Shown piece by piece: positions 20,923 through 31,928 of a DNA stretch of 64,000 nucleotides; positions within the stretch are counted from its first letter, which is position 1, and every line of letters starts with the position of its first letter. The notes below the pieces were generated by a model. It was not told where the DNA came from. It saw nothing but the letters and a program-made list of their open reading frames with translations, and did no database searches. This DNA is from Flaccisagitta enflata (Eukaryota; Chaetognatha; Sagittoidea; Aphragmophora): assembly GCA_965153355.1 (NCBI GenBank), contig OZ231127.1, positions 75,578,001 through 75,642,000 on the forward strand, in the 5' to 3' direction. The position numbers and the translations under genes were made by a program.

Positions 20923-21320
20923 ATCAGACAAAAGAAAACATGATAAGAATATCATTCAAAATCCTAATGATATTGCTTTTGTTTGACCAATCATAACTCA
21001 TCCATTTTTTAACGGATTTACAAAAAATTGGTGACGGTTAGAAAGATCTTGAAAAATTCTTTAAAATGGGACCAATCTGGCATTTCTAGCTTTAGTTGTT
21101 CGAAAGTTACAAGCAAAACCAGGTTAATGGTCCAAAAAAAGGAAAAATTCAATGACCTGTACCTCATGAAGGTAAAAAAACGTGTTTTAATCAAAAATCT
21201 CTCTACAGAATATTTGATTTTCAATTTTTTTGGCTTCTACTACCTCACTACTATGCAAATCTGAAGGAAAAACAGAGGTTATTTAAAAAGCATCCCCAAG
21301 TCCTTAGAAACGGGGTGTGC
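20923..21320 (-). repeat. Outer inverted-repeat arm, right
   Basis: The reverse complement of 16389-16785. Differences are scattered substitutions and small indels, for example a GTTGTTCG versus GAACGAAT region. A protein-like open frame on it has no recognisable domain. Confidence 0.75.
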
Positions 21321-21392
21321 ATTATGGACAAATAATAGTTTCGTATAAAAATGAAACTTTGACTCAGGAAAATCTTTGAGATTGTTTAGATA

Positions 21393-21935
21393 CCGGGTGG
21401 ACTTAAAAAAGGTAGCTCTGTACCTGAATAAAAGAAAAACTGTCTTTAAATGTTTTTTATGTGAATATTTGAAATGATGAATCTCTGAATTTGTAAACAT
21501 GATTAAAATATACAAATTCAAATTATGTATGATAAACCAAAACAATTTTTTCTGGCCATTATTGCCTATTTATAACTAAAAGTGATAATTAGTTATTTTT
21601 AGTGTTTTGGACGTGCATTTGGTTTTTTACTAAAAAAGTCTTTGTTTTTATAGTTTCTTAAGACCCACTTTTATCTAACTATCTTCATTCACAAGTAAAT
21701 TTTGTTAAAATCATTGATTTTTAGTCAGATTTAAGCCAAATTATTTAAGTGGTCCATAATTCAATTTAGTTTTTTAAAGTTAAAATGAAAAATATTGATC
21801 CTCATAAAAAATGTTCATAATGGAATATGTAGGCAATGATCCTATTTAGGTAGCTAAAAAATTTTTTTTTACTTAGGAGAAATTTTAAAAGTAATATTAG
21901 AAAAATTAAAAGCTACCTTTTTAAAGACCACCCGT
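21393..21935. mobile_element. TA-flanked CGGGTGG element, copy 1
   Basis: A 543-bp AT-rich element. Termini are CCGGGTGGACTTAAAAAAGG and the inverted ACCTTTTTAAAGACCACCCG, with TA on both sides. Internal motifs (ATTTCATAAT.GAACAT, TTTTAGT.CAGATTTAAGC) recur in copies at 22821-23366 and 54106-54648. Length and TA target suggest a Tc1/mariner-type MITE. It has no transposase. Confidence 0.75.
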
Positions 21936-22047
21936 TATCAAGTCATATTTGAAGCTTCAAGGCATTGAGGCTTTGAGACTTAAGTCCCTCCTGCATACAC
22001 TAAGGATTAACGAAGGTAAAAAGTTTGATAACTTGGCCACAATTTTT

Positions 22048-22235
22048 AGTCGCGTGCACGCGACTCTACACCCCGCTTTGTCCGTCGGTCGGTCTGTCGG
22101 TTGGTCCGTCACATTTTACTTTTTTTATGATTTTTTTTTTGGACCTCACTGCTCCTGCCCAAATGGTCTAGTGACCTCAAATATGGCCCCTGCCTACCCG
22201 CACGCGACTTCGGTAGTCGTGTATCCGGCCTTGTT
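22048..22235 (+). mobile_element. HG element, AGTCGCGTGCA subfamily, best copy
   Basis: The reference copy for the main subfamily. T run, then the perfect palindrome AGTCGCGTGCACGCGACT, CTCTACACCCCGCTTTGTC and a CGTCGGTCGGTCTGTCGG array. Then ACATTTTACTTTTTTTATGA, the CTGCTCCTGCCCAAATGGTC body, the 3' arm GCACGCGACT, TTCGGTA, the stem-loop GTCGTGTATCCGGC and the terminus CTTGTT. Confidence 0.85.
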
Positions 22236-22293
22236 TCACTGTTGTTTTAGTGGTTTTAACTTGGCCACCTCAATTTTTCTATGGTTACTTTTG

Positions 22294-22523
22294 GTCGCGT
22301 GCACGCAACTCTAAATCCCGCTTTGTCTGTCCATCCGTCAGTCCGTCGGTCCGTCAGTCCACTGGTCTGTCTTTTCATATACTAGTCTGTCTGTCAAACT
22401 ACTTATTCAGCGTTTACGAGCGGTTATTGCACTACTGCTCCTGCCAAAATGCAAGGTAAGCATTTTTTTCACTGCCCCTGCCCACCAGCACGCGACCTAG
22501 ACAGCCGTGTATTCGGCCTTGTT
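22294..22523 (+). mobile_element. HG element, AGTCGCGTGCA subfamily
   Basis: A second copy 58 bases after the first, in the same orientation. The hairpin begins GGTCGCGTGCACGCAACT. A longer GTCCATCCGTCAGTCCGTCG array and CTGTCTGTC follow. The 3' arm is GCACGCGACC, then GCCGTGTATTCGGCCTTGTT. It shows the uninterrupted GCAAGGTAAGC..CACTGCCCCTG junction used to date the split copy at 18454-19797. Confidence 0.8.
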
Positions 22524-22581
22524 GGTGTATCAAAGTTGAAAACGCCGCGGGAACCACAATCCATCACAGCCCTTCCAGACC

Positions 22582-22588
<7 letters not shown>

Positions 22589-22644
<56 letters not shown>
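22589..22644. repeat. (CT)n microsatellite
   Basis: A perfect CT tract of about 55 bases. Confidence 0.95.
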
Positions 22645-22646
<2 letters not shown>

Positions 22647-22820
22647 AGTTTTCTTTTTTGGGCGCTCATGAATTCTTATCTTTTACTGCGCTAGACTTTC
22701 TCAAACTCATTCATTTTTGACAGACTTTTCCCGTGCTCCTTTCGTTCTCAGTAATGAGCAGTGTTTCATTTGTTGGTCCGTTTACCTAAATGTACTTAGA
22801 GATAGACGACAAGACTGATA

Positions 22821-23366
22821 ACGGGTGGACTTTATAAAAAAGTAACTTTTAATTCTTTTTTATATCACTTTTAAAATTTCTTTTAAGTAAAAATTTTTTT
22901 TCCGTTATTTAGATATGGTCGTGCACATCATGTTCCATTATGGATATTCTTTATGAAGATCAATATTTCTCCAGTTTTCTTTAAAAAAAATAATTGAATT
23001 AGGGACCACTTGAAAAATTTTGCTTGAAATTGAGTATAAAATAGTGTTCTCTCCAAAGTTTGCTTTTGAATCGCAATAGTTGATTAAAAGTAGGTCTTAG
23101 GAGAGTATAAGCACCAATTTTTTTTAAATAAAAAAACAAATTCATGTACAAAACACTAATGATTATCAATCATCATTTTTTGTTATAAATAGGCAATAAT
23201 GCCCAGAAATTTTTTTTTGATTGACCTAACATAATTTGAATTTCTATATTATATTCATGTACACAAATTAAAAGGCTTATTTATTTTGAATGATCACATA
23301 ATAGGCAATTAAGAATCATTTTTATATTATTGAGATAAAGTGACTACTTTTTTTATGTCCGCCCGG
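22821..23366. mobile_element. TA-flanked CGGGTGG element, copy 2
   Basis: 546 bp. Ends are ACGGGTGGACTTTATAAAAA and inverted TTTTTTATGTCCGCCCGG, each next to TA. The interior aligns with copy 1 in mirrored blocks (for example GATCAATATTT and GCATTATTGCCTATTTATAAC equivalents). Confidence 0.75.
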
Positions 23367-23379
23367 TATCAATTTCCGT

Positions 23380-23685
23380 TTATACATTTAACCGAGGCAA
23401 ACCAGTCATCTCTCTATCCATCCATTTTCCACATAGATTACAGAAATCACCAAAATATCTTGTAGTTCTGTTACCAAAAGATAATTTATCTTGAAAGTCG
23501 TGGTATTCATAAGAATTATGCAAATTCGGTCTTACAAAAAGTTTGTTAAGATAACTGACGATGAACGTTTTTTGATTAAAAGAAAACAGTAAGGGTCCTA
23601 AAATTAGCCACTCAACATTTGGTAAAGAGGGTGAAATGAACTTCCCATCTTTTGCTATTAGTTCTCGGAGTTGATGAGAAACCAT
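23380..23685 (-). CDS. Possible short coding fragment, unknown
   Basis: A 101-codon open frame, starting MVSHQLRELIAKDGKFIS, in a stretch with no visible repeat. Composition is ordinary, with LCGKWMDREMTG near the end. I recognise no family, splice site or promoter. It could be a decayed transposon piece or chance. Confidence 0.15.
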   Translation of the reverse strand: MVSHQLRELIAKDGKFISPSLPNVEWLILGPLLFSFNQKTFIVSYLNKLFVRPNLHNSYEYHDFQDKLSFGNRTTRYFGDFCNLCGKWMDREMTGLPRLNV

Positions 23686-24409
23686 AATTTTAGGGCTTTA
23701 CACATTGCATTTGGACGCAAAGAAGAGAAATGGTACAGCCTAGTTATAGATTAGTCCGCCCAAAGGTCCAGAAGAAGGGAGATTGCTCCAGCTGTAGGAA
23801 ACGCTAAATTTTCTTAACCAAATTATGCAGGTTCCTCCAGTCAGTGATTTTAGAGAACAAGCCCGACCGGGCAAAGATGCGTCCGGACTGTGTCTCTATG
23901 TGAATTGGATATGTGACATGTATAACGAGACAGATGGACGATCTGAGAGATGAAATGACAGAGTAGTAAAGGATGCACTCAAAACATATTTGTCGATCAT
24001 TTAAATTCGGTGTAGTATCTTACCATGGCCAAAAACAGCCGAGAAACGCGGTTTTTGCAAAGGCGTAACAGACAGACGGGCCGATGGACGGACGGATGGA
24101 CGGAACGGCGGACTGATCGACGGACGGACAGACAAACCTGACGGACGCATCTAATAACCATTTTAGAATTATTAGTGTGAAAAAAATCTCGTAGAATGCC
24201 TGAAAGGAATGTTCTGTCGATTATGATTCAGTTCACTAAATTAATCATATCAACTGGATGAGAATTGGCTTGAGGGAACAAACAGTCTGGACGGAAAAAT
24301 CAGCATCTGATTGAGTGGAATTGCTATGTCCTTCTGTTTCAGAGCTGCTTTGTCGATTTACATGGTAGTTGTTGGTGCTGCTTGTTTTGGTTGTTTCGTT
24401 TTTATTTTT

Positions 24410-24515
24410 GGTCGCGGACACGCGACTCAAGAACACGCCGTGTCGGTCGGTCGGTCACATCATATTTCTGTTTTCAGCTCCTACCCACCCGGGTGCACCC
24501 GTCCGCGACTGGGGA
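24410..24515 (+). mobile_element. HG element, AGTCGCGGACA subfamily, truncated
   Basis: GGTCGCGGACACGCGACT, then a short GTCGGTCGGTCGGTC array and the 3' arm TCCGCGACT. The CTTGTT terminus is missing. Both arms of this subfamily are intact even though the body is deleted. Confidence 0.6.
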
Positions 24516-24724
24516 ATGAAAATTACAGTATTACAAGTGGAACAATATCCAAACTGAAATAAATGGAAGAGGACCTTGTGAACCGTCGCTGACTAGTTGA
24601 AACAGGCACCACTCCTAGTTTTCTTTAAAACATAATCTGAAATCTGAAGAACAGTCCCTCTCAATCTAACCCAAAGTAATGCACAGAATGTTTTTAACTG
24701 GGGAACCTATTTTCCTATGTGGAC

Positions 24725-24757
24725 AAAGCTGGCATTAGAGTCTCGTGCACGCGACTA
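24725..24757 (-). mobile_element. HG element 5' end, solo
   Basis: GAGTCTCGTGCACGCGACTAAAA is a minus-strand HG 5' hairpin with one substitution. No array or 3' end is next to it. Confidence 0.45.
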
Positions 24758-24861
24758 AAAAGAAAATCCTCTAAAACAGTTGTATGGCACACTTTGAGTA
24801 ATATTCATCGTACATCCCTTCAATTTAATGCGGAGTACATTTAAAATGACTTTTCTAACTA

Positions 24862-25036
24862 CAGTGGAACCCCGCAATAAAAGACCCGCTTTTAAAGGTT
24901 CCCCGCAATAAAGGTCAAAATTTTAGGGTCCTAAATGATAGTTTTTAATGTGATTTCACCTCTTCTTAAAGGTGAACCTGAGATAAAGGTGAAAAATCTT
25001 CAGTCCCAATGGGACCGATGAGGCGGGGTCCTACTG
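24862..25036. mobile_element. Tigger/pogo-like MITE
   Basis: A 175-bp element with termini CAGTGGAACCCCGC and inverted GCGGGGTCCTACTG, flanked by TA at 24860-24861 and 25037-25038. The interior has further short symmetric blocks (AAAGGTTCCCCGCAATAAAGG, AAAGGTGAACC). CAGTGGAACCCCG termini with TA targets are typical of pogo/Tigger elements. It is non-autonomous. Confidence 0.8.
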
Positions 25037-25337
25037 TAATTTCATCTTGCCTATCCGGAAAAGCTGCACGGATTAAAAAGAGTCTAGTAAACTACTAAGA
25101 GCGTTGGATGGATAGCGGTACTTTTTGCCCCTAGGTTAGCAGGGGTAGTGATGTATTGGTTAAAAGGACAATAATTTCAAAGTGGCTAAAGACCAATGCT
25201 TTCATTCATTGGAAGGTCGACGCAAAGACGTAAAGACGTAAACTTAAGCCTTACAAAGCGGATTTTCAAGCCTTATAGCTGGGATCAGCCTATGAGGTCG
25301 CAATTTTGGGCTTGAAGCTGGATGGGCTTTTAGAATT

Positions 25338-25657
25338 CTTCCTCGCATCTCTATAAGAGGTCAAGTTTATCCATTGGTCGGTTGGTCGGTCGGTTGGTTG
25401 GTTGGTTGGTTGGTTGGTCGATCTGTCCATAAAGCAAATGTTTAATTCATGAAATCAGAGGCTTTATCATGATATCGTCAGAACACCATCATTCTCTCAT
25501 ACGTGAAATCATTCAATCTTTCCTCATATATTCATTCATTCATTCATTCATTAATTCATTCATGCATTCATTCATTCATTTATTCATTCATCAACGATGT
25601 TCATTTGCAGAGGACGCATCGTTGGCCTACTTGGCCTTGATAGCAGGGATAAAGGCC
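25338..25657 (+). mobile_element. HG element, AGATGCG subfamily, with GGTT and ATTC arrays
   Basis: The 5' hairpin survives as CCTCGCATCT, then CTATAAGAGGTC and a GGTCGGTTGGTTGGTTGG array (25375-25420). An ATTC microsatellite lies at 25530-25590. The 3' arm is GAGGACGCATC, followed by the GGCCTACTTGGCC stem-loop and CTTGAT in place of CTTGTT. Confidence 0.65.
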
Positions 25658-26092
25658 ATAAAGGCTAAAAGGATATAAACCGTGAGGTTAGGCTATCACA
25701 TTTGGACATAGTCAGAGAGATAAAGGGCATAGACTCAAGTCTGGAATTTGAGCCTTAACTCTTAGATTTTAGCTTAAAATGTGGGGGGGGGGGGTGAAGA
25801 AGAAGAGGAAACAGAAATTTCTTTATTTATGAAAGAGTAGGTCATCAGGTCCTTCGGGGCCGGTACCCAAATCTGATTCCCATTCATTTGGGCAATGAGC
25901 AATCACTGCACTGTAATTCCTTGTAACAGTGGAAAAGTGGAAACAGTGAAAACAGAGGGAACATTCAATTCGATTGAATGGAGAGTTTCATTTTCAAAAG
26001 AAGTCTTAGATTTGGGAACTGCAAACGGCAATGGGTCTATAAAAAGCATTTAAAGAAATGACTTTAAGGAAACATCATGACTGTCTCTCCCA

Positions 26093-26095
<3 letters not shown>

Positions 26096-26173
<78 letters not shown>
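26096..26173. repeat. (CT)n microsatellite
   Basis: An uninterrupted CT tract of about 78 bases. Confidence 0.95.
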
Positions 26174-26176
<3 letters not shown>

Positions 26177-26179
26177 ATT

Positions 26180-26925
26180 TGATTACCATCATTCATAATT
26201 TGCTGCCCAGTAAAAAAGTAACAAGGACTTCTGACCAAAGTCAGTACTTTTGTGCAAAATTGAAGACAGGGACTTTCATCACGAGGGGATACTAATTACC
26301 CAAGATCCAAAAGCAAAACATAAGCACCGTAAAATCCTTACATTTTCAACACATAAGTTCTTTTTGGAATTTCTTTTGGTAGTAACTCCGGTTCTTGACA
26401 TTTCTTTTGGTTCGTTCGTTTGTTCCATAATTCATTGACTATATTGGCTCGTTTGTTGAGTTCTTTTGTTTGTACTTATGTTTGTTTATATATCAGATGT
26501 TAAAAGACTTAATCGTTTAATTCAACTAACAGCAAAAGATATAAATAGTAAAAAGTATCTCCAACTATCAATGGATAAGTAAACCTGGACTGTGGACCAG
26601 GCAAGACTTGTGCTTAAAGTCAACACATGGACTTGGCGGGTTTAGAGGCTTCCCATCACCCTTGCTATTACCCATACCAAAACATAGAGGAGATAATAGA
26701 AAAATAGGAGAATAAATCATAAAAAGTTTAATAAAGGTTGTGGTGGAGAAGATACAGTGTAGTGAAATGACAGTATTGATAGGACAGGTAAGGAAAGGTG
26801 AAGATGAGGAAGAGGATAGGTCATGTGATCAACAGGGCTTCAGTGGTCAAAGGTATAGGTGTAGATAGTTGAAATAAAGGAAAAAACAAATGGTCAAAGA
26901 AGGTTGAGGCAGTGTAAGGTAGAGG
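26180..26925. other. No gene recognised
   Basis: Ordinary AT-rich sequence becoming purine-rich after about 26690 (AGGAGATAATAG type). Short open frames only. Confidence 0.4.
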
Positions 26926-26929
26926 TAGA

Positions 26930-27215
26930 GGGAGATATGCGATAAGATAAACAAAAGGTAGTGAGTGGGTTAGGTAGGAGGTAGGGGTTGGTAGGAGGTT
27001 GGGTAGGAGGGTAGGTAGGAGATGGGGTTAGTTAGATAGGAGAAGGTAGGATGTATGGGTAGAAGGGTAGGCAAGGGTAGTTAGGTAGGGGTAGGTGAGA
27101 GGTTGGAGTAGGTAGGTAGGAGGTAGGGCTGGGTCAAAGGTGGGGGTAGCAGAGTGGGTGGGAGGTAGTGGTAGGAGGGTAGGAAGAAGGTAGGGGTAGG
27201 TTGGGGGAGAAACTT
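26930..27215. repeat. GGTAGG minisatellite
   Basis: Degenerate GGTAGGAGGTAGG units, G-rich on the plus strand with many GGG runs. It could form G-quadruplexes on that strand (inference). Confidence 0.8.
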
Positions 27216-27289
27216 AGATCAGGAGTAGAACGAAAGAGTCTTATTCCAAACCAACTTTAAGGCTATGTAAATAGTACAGAAAATTGGGA

Positions 27290-27620
27290 AGGAATAAGAA
27301 AAAACTTTAAATTTAAACTAAAAAAATAAAAACTTAAAATTTTGAAAAATGAAAAAACTTTAAACTTAAATTTTTTCGAAAACTTAAAAATTTTTTAAAA
27401 ACTCTAAAAACTTTAAAATTTTTCAAAATTTTCCAAAAACTTTTCAAATTTTTTTCAAATTTTTAAAAAAATTTCTTTAAAAACCAAAAACTTAAAAAAA
27501 AATTTTAAAATTTTAAAAAACTTTAGAATTTGAAACTTAAAATTCAAAACTTGAAATTGAAAATTTAACTAAAATGAAAACTAGAAGTCTTGATTTTTGA
27601 AAAACCTTAAAAATAATATT
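27290..27620. repeat. AT-only low-complexity tract
   Basis: Runs of AAACTTTAAAATTTT with little else. It may be a decayed AACTTAAAA satellite. Confidence 0.7.
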
Positions 27621-27789
27621 CAAAACCAGTGAAAATCATAAGAGCAACCGGCATATTACCCATAGTAAGTCAAGCAAAAGAGTAGGCAACAACTGCTAAA
27701 GTCTATGTAAATAGTACACAAGCAACAGTTACCAAATGCTAAAATCATTGAGGCTATGTAAATAGTCCACCATGCTTAAAGCAAAGACT

Positions 27790-28065
27790 CTAAGGTTGAC
27801 TTAAGTAACTCAAAATATCACTTCGTGAGTCGAAACCGGGTACAGGCTGGGAGAAGGACATAGGGAAAGGCAAGAAAGATTGACCAGATACAGGCTGAGA
27901 GGATGTAGAGACATCTAAAGCAGATTGACTGTCCGGGCGTTCATTCATTATGTGTTTGAACCAGGCATTGAAATCAAAAGGAAGAGACCACTTTTGAAAC
28001 TCAGAGATATACTTTCTTACTGCTTTACAAAATTCCTTTTCAAGTCTGTTTGTTAATCTATTCAA
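27790..28065 (-). CDS. Possible coding fragment, unknown
   Basis: A 91-codon open frame. The N-terminal half is charged and aromatic (EKEFCKAVRKYISEFQKW, FNAWFKHIM). The C-terminal half is Ser/Pro/Gln-rich. Composition looks more protein-like than most frames here, but no family is recognised. Its first codons overlap a local tandem duplication (28052-28155), which argues against an intact start. It could be a transposon gene remnant. Confidence 0.2.
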   Translation of the reverse strand: MNRLTNRLEKEFCKAVRKYISEFQKWSLPFDFNAWFKHIMNERPDSQSALDVSTSSQPVSGQSFLPFPMSFSQPVPGFDSRSDILSYLSQP

Positions 28066-28210
28066 GTCTGTTTGTTAATCTATTCGCACTTCACAACTGC
28101 AGCTGATCTATTCAAGTCTGTTTGTTAATCTATTCGCACTTCACAACTGCAGCTGATCCCTCCAAGCACGGCAACGGGTGCCGCTGACCATGTGCGATCC
28201 GTGGAAAACT
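28040..28210. repeat. Local tandem duplication ending in an SL long-end scar
   Basis: The block TCTATTCAAGTCTGTTTGTT...GCAGCTGAT occurs twice with a partial third copy. GGCAACGGGTGCCGCTGACC and ATGTGCGATCC follow, which is the outer part of an SL long end. The SL hairpins are absent. Confidence 0.55.
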
Positions 28211-28479
28211 AGTTTTGAATATTGGCTTTTAGTTGGTTGGGTGGTAGGCTGGTTTGTCCAGTTAGCATGCTCAAATCTTCAAGTCCAACGTTTTTTCGAT
28301 TTTCTTCCCAATGGTGTCGGATTTTCGCAAGAGCGAACAAACAGATTTGGAGGAAAATGCTCTTATCAATTGAGCATGTGCCAGAGCTAGGTATGACTGT
28401 TTTTTTGTGACTGATATTACTTTTTATGAGCCTCCGGCCAATGACGTTTCAAACTAAAGTACAAGAGAACAACAAATTG

Positions 28480-30420
28480 ATCATAGTTGTTCGAGCTATT
28501 TGCCTCTGTGTCTGGTTCTAGTACTGACTCTGGCCCTGCGTCTGGCCCTGGTTCTGCATCTAGCCTTGGCTCTTTGACTGGCCCTGGTTCTACGTCTTAC
28601 CTTGAGTCTATGCCTGGCTCTGGCTCTGTGTCTGGCCCTAGCTCTGTGTCTGGCTTTAGCTCTTTGTCAGACCCCAGCTCTGTGTCTGGCTCTGTTTCTA
28701 GCTTTGGCTTTTTGTCTGGCCTTTTTTCTTTGATTGGCTATGGCCTTGGCTTTATGACGGATCTGGCTTTGTATATGGACCTAGATACGTGTCTGGCCCA
28801 ATTACCCGCTCTAGATCTGTGTCTGGCCCCTGCTCTGCATATGGCCCTAGTGCTGCATCTGGCTACTGATTTGCATCTGGCCCTGTTAATGTATCTGGCC
28901 CTTACTTTGTATCTGGCCTTGTTACTGCACCTGACCCTATTTCTGCAGCTGGTCCCGGCTCTTTGTCTGCTCCCAGATCTACTCCTAACCATTGCTGCAT
29001 CTTGTACTGGTTTTGCGATTGGCACTGTGTCTGGCTCTGTTACTAGATCTGACTATGCACCAGGCTTAGGCTCTGTGTCTAGTCTTGCTTTGCGCCTGGC
29101 CTTGGCATGGCACCTAGGCCTGGTTTTGCATCTGACCCTAATTCTGTGTCTGGCCATAGCAAGGCACCTAGGTCTGGATATGCGTATGCCCCTTGCTCTT
29201 CCTCTGGACCCAGCTCATTGTCTGGCCTTGGCCCAGTATCTAACCATGGCTCTGCTTCTAGCCATAGTGATATGTCTGGCTCTTTTACTAGCTTAAACTC
29301 TGTATCTGGTACTAGCATCTGGGCGTACATCTCGCTCTGCATCTGGCCCTCTGTCTGTGTACCAGTTTTAGGCTCTGCGTCTGGCCTTGCCCAGCATCTA
29401 GCCCTAGCAAGGCACCTAGGTCTGGTTAGGCGTCTGATCCTTGCTCTGCTACTGGACCCAGCTCATTGTCTGGCCTTGGCCCAGTGTCTAACCATGGCTC
29501 TAGTCATCGCGCTGTGTCTGGCTCTGTTACTAGCTCAAACTCTGTATCTGGTGCCAGCATCTTGGCCAACGGCTGGCTCTACATCTGGTCCTGACTCTGT
29601 GTGTGACCATGGCTCTGCATCTGGCTCTGCGTTTTTCCCTAGCTCGGTGTCTAGCCTTGACTCTGTGTGTGACCATGGCTCTGCATCTGGCTCTGCGTTT
29701 TTCCCTAGCTCGGTGTCTAGCCTTGACTCTGTGTGTGACCATGGCTCTGCATCTGGCTCTGTGTTTTACCCTAGCTCGGTGTCTAGCCTTGACTCTGTGT
29801 GTGACCATGGCTCTGCATCTGGCTCTGCGTTTTTCCCTAGCTCGGTGTCTAGCCTTGACTCTGTGTGTGACCACGGCTCTGCTTCTGGCCCTGCGTTTTC
29901 CCTGGCTCGGTGTCTTGCCTTGACTCTGCGCGTGAGCATGGCTCTGCTTCTGGCCCTGCGTTTTCCCCTGGCTCAGTGTCTAGCCTTGACTCTGTGTGTG
30001 ACCATGGCTCTGCTTCTGGCCCTGCGTTTTCCCCTGGCTCGGTGTCTGGCCTTGACTCTGTGTGTGACCATGGCTCTGCATCTGGCTCTGCGTTTTTCCC
30101 TAGCTCGGTGTCTAGCCTTGACTCTGCGGTTGAGCATGGCTCTGCTTCTGGCCCTGCGTTTTCCCCTGGCTCGGTGTCTGGCCCTGACTTGGCGTGTGAG
30201 CATGGCTCTGCTTCTGGCCCTGCGTTTTTCCCTGGCTCAGTGTCTTGCCCTGCCTCGGCGTGTGAGCATGGCTCTGCTTCTGGCCCTGCGTTTTTCCCTG
30301 GCTCGGTGTCTAGCCTTGACTCTGCGCGTGAGCATGGCTCTGCTTCTGGCCCTGCGTTTTTCCCTGGCTCGGTGTCTGGCCCTGACTCGGCGTGTGCCTC
30401 TGGCGCCTGCGTGGATCCTT
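28480..30420. repeat. CTCTGTGTCTGGCC satellite with 66-bp higher-order unit
   Basis: About 1.9 kb built from 12-18 base CTCTG.GTCTGGCCCT variants. From about 29590 a 66-bp higher-order unit repeats roughly 12 times: ACTCTGTGTGTGACCATGG, CTCTGCATCTGGCTCTGC, GTTTTTCCCTAGCTCGG. Several plus-strand frames and one minus-strand frame of 219 codons are open together. The longest plus frame (461 codons) reads SGSASG and LALRFSLARCLAL types in turn. This is expected from a stop-free unit that is a multiple of three, so I do not call a gene. Confidence 0.9.
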
Positions 30421-30554
30421 GATGGCTTGATGGGAACTTTGATTGCTTTTCTCTCACAGTTTCGCCTGACTTCTTTCTACTACCACGAGTAGTGCCAGTA
30501 AGTCGCACTTTTTCTATCTGTACTTTCTTTTCATCTGCCTACCTACTTACCTCT

Positions 30555-30565
30555 CTGTCGGCCTT

Positions 30566-30602
<37 letters not shown>

Positions 30603-30670
30603 GTATCTGTCTGTCTATCTTTCTGTCTGGCTGTCAGTCTATCTATCTGTCTGTCCGTCTGTTTGTGTCT
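30555..30670. repeat. (TCTG)n microsatellite
   Basis: CTGTCTGTCTGTCTGTCTG and variants. A similar tract continues at 31712-31835, on the other side of the hAT-like element. Confidence 0.9.
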
Positions 30671-30717
30671 GTGTATTTTTTTTGTCAGTCTCTGTTCAAC
30701 CCGACTCCCATATATAT

Positions 30718-30862
30718 TAGAGGTCGACCGAAGGTTCGGTTCGGTACTGACCTACTGACTCTCACCCACCTTCGGCCTCCGGTTCGGCTTGGGTTTTGAA
30801 AGTGACAGTAGGTAGTAGAAATGTCAGTATGTAGTAGGTGAAAGGTTTCAAAATGAATTTAG

Positions 30863-30944
<82 letters not shown>

Positions 30945-31695
30945 AGAAAGTGAAAGAGAAAAAAAAAAAGAATAAAAGAGATAGAGAGAAATGATAACAA
31001 TATAAAAATCATTTATTAAAAAAATATAAGGACCACTGTGTTAAGTCGCTATCACACAACTGTACAACCTGCTCTGTCCATTGGTCGGTTGGTTGGTTGG
31101 TCGGTCACATTTTACTTTTTTTTATGATTTTATTTCTTTGACCCTGCTGCTCCTGCCCTAATGGTCTAGTGACCTCAAAAATTAAACAAAGAAATATGAC
31201 ATAAAATGTAAAAAGATGAAAAAAATTTTGCTGAAAAAAAAATATTTAAGATCAATGCAAGATGAAAAGGTATGCAACAAGACAGAAAAGTACACAGCCA
31301 GACAGACAAATAGACAGCATTAAAAAGAATGCCTTGCAAAGGTTAACATTGGTACTGACTTGTTAGATGGAGCACTTCCTCTACCTTGAAACCAAAGTCA
31401 AAGTTGCCATCCAATTTTGATTTTGTATGTATGACTTTTTTTTAAACAAACTAAAAGAATAGAAGCTAGGTGGAAAATGAAAGAAACAAAAAATAGAAGA
31501 CAGAAAAAAAAATAATTCAATTGAATATTTGATTTTTTTATAAATCTTTTTTTACTTTTCTTGAGTGAAAAATAGAAGTAACTTCAAACTTTGGTTTATG
31601 AATTTGGTAACCTTCGGTTTCGGTTTCGGTAGTCTAGTCACTGTCAACTTCGGCTTCGGTTCGGCTTCGGTTAACCTACCTTCGGTCGACCTCTA
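30718..31695. mobile_element. hAT-like non-autonomous element
   Basis: A 978-bp element with termini TAGAGGTCGACCGAAGG and inverted CCTTCGGTCGACCTCTA. The 8-bp direct repeat ATATATAT flanks it at 30710-30717 and 31696-31703. Subterminal TTCGGTTCGG and TTCGGCTTCGG repeats occur at both ends. An 8-bp duplication with TAGAGGTCGACCG ends is characteristic of hAT elements. The interior holds a (GA)n tract (30866-30940) and an HG fragment (31044-31180), but no transposase. Confidence 0.85.
31044..31180 (+). mobile_element. HG element fragment inside the hAT-like element
   Basis: AGTCGCTATCACACAACTGT, ACCTGCTCTGTCC and a GGTCGGTTGGTTGGTTGGTC array, then the CTGCTCCTGCCC body and GTCTAGTGACCTC. The 3' arm and terminus are missing. 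Confidence 0.6.
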
Positions 31696-31829
31696 ATATA
31701 TATCTGCTTCTCTTCCAGTCTGTCTGCCTGTCCGTCTTTTTCTGTCTCGGTTTGATCTCTGTCAATTTTTGTCGGTTTAAGATTGCGTGCGTGTCTGTCT
31801 GTCTGTCTGCCTGTCTGCCTGTCTGTCTA

Positions 31830-31835
<6 letters not shown>

Positions 31836-31923
<88 letters not shown>
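31836..31923. repeat. (CT)n microsatellite
   Basis: An uninterrupted CT tract of about 88 bases within a wider TCTG-rich region. Confidence 0.95.

Positions 31924-31928
<5 letters not shown>

Noticed and set aside
28487-30492. Long open frames (269, 461 and 219 codons on both strands) as genes
   Set aside because: The tract is a stop-free satellite with a unit that is a multiple of three, and competing frames are equally open.
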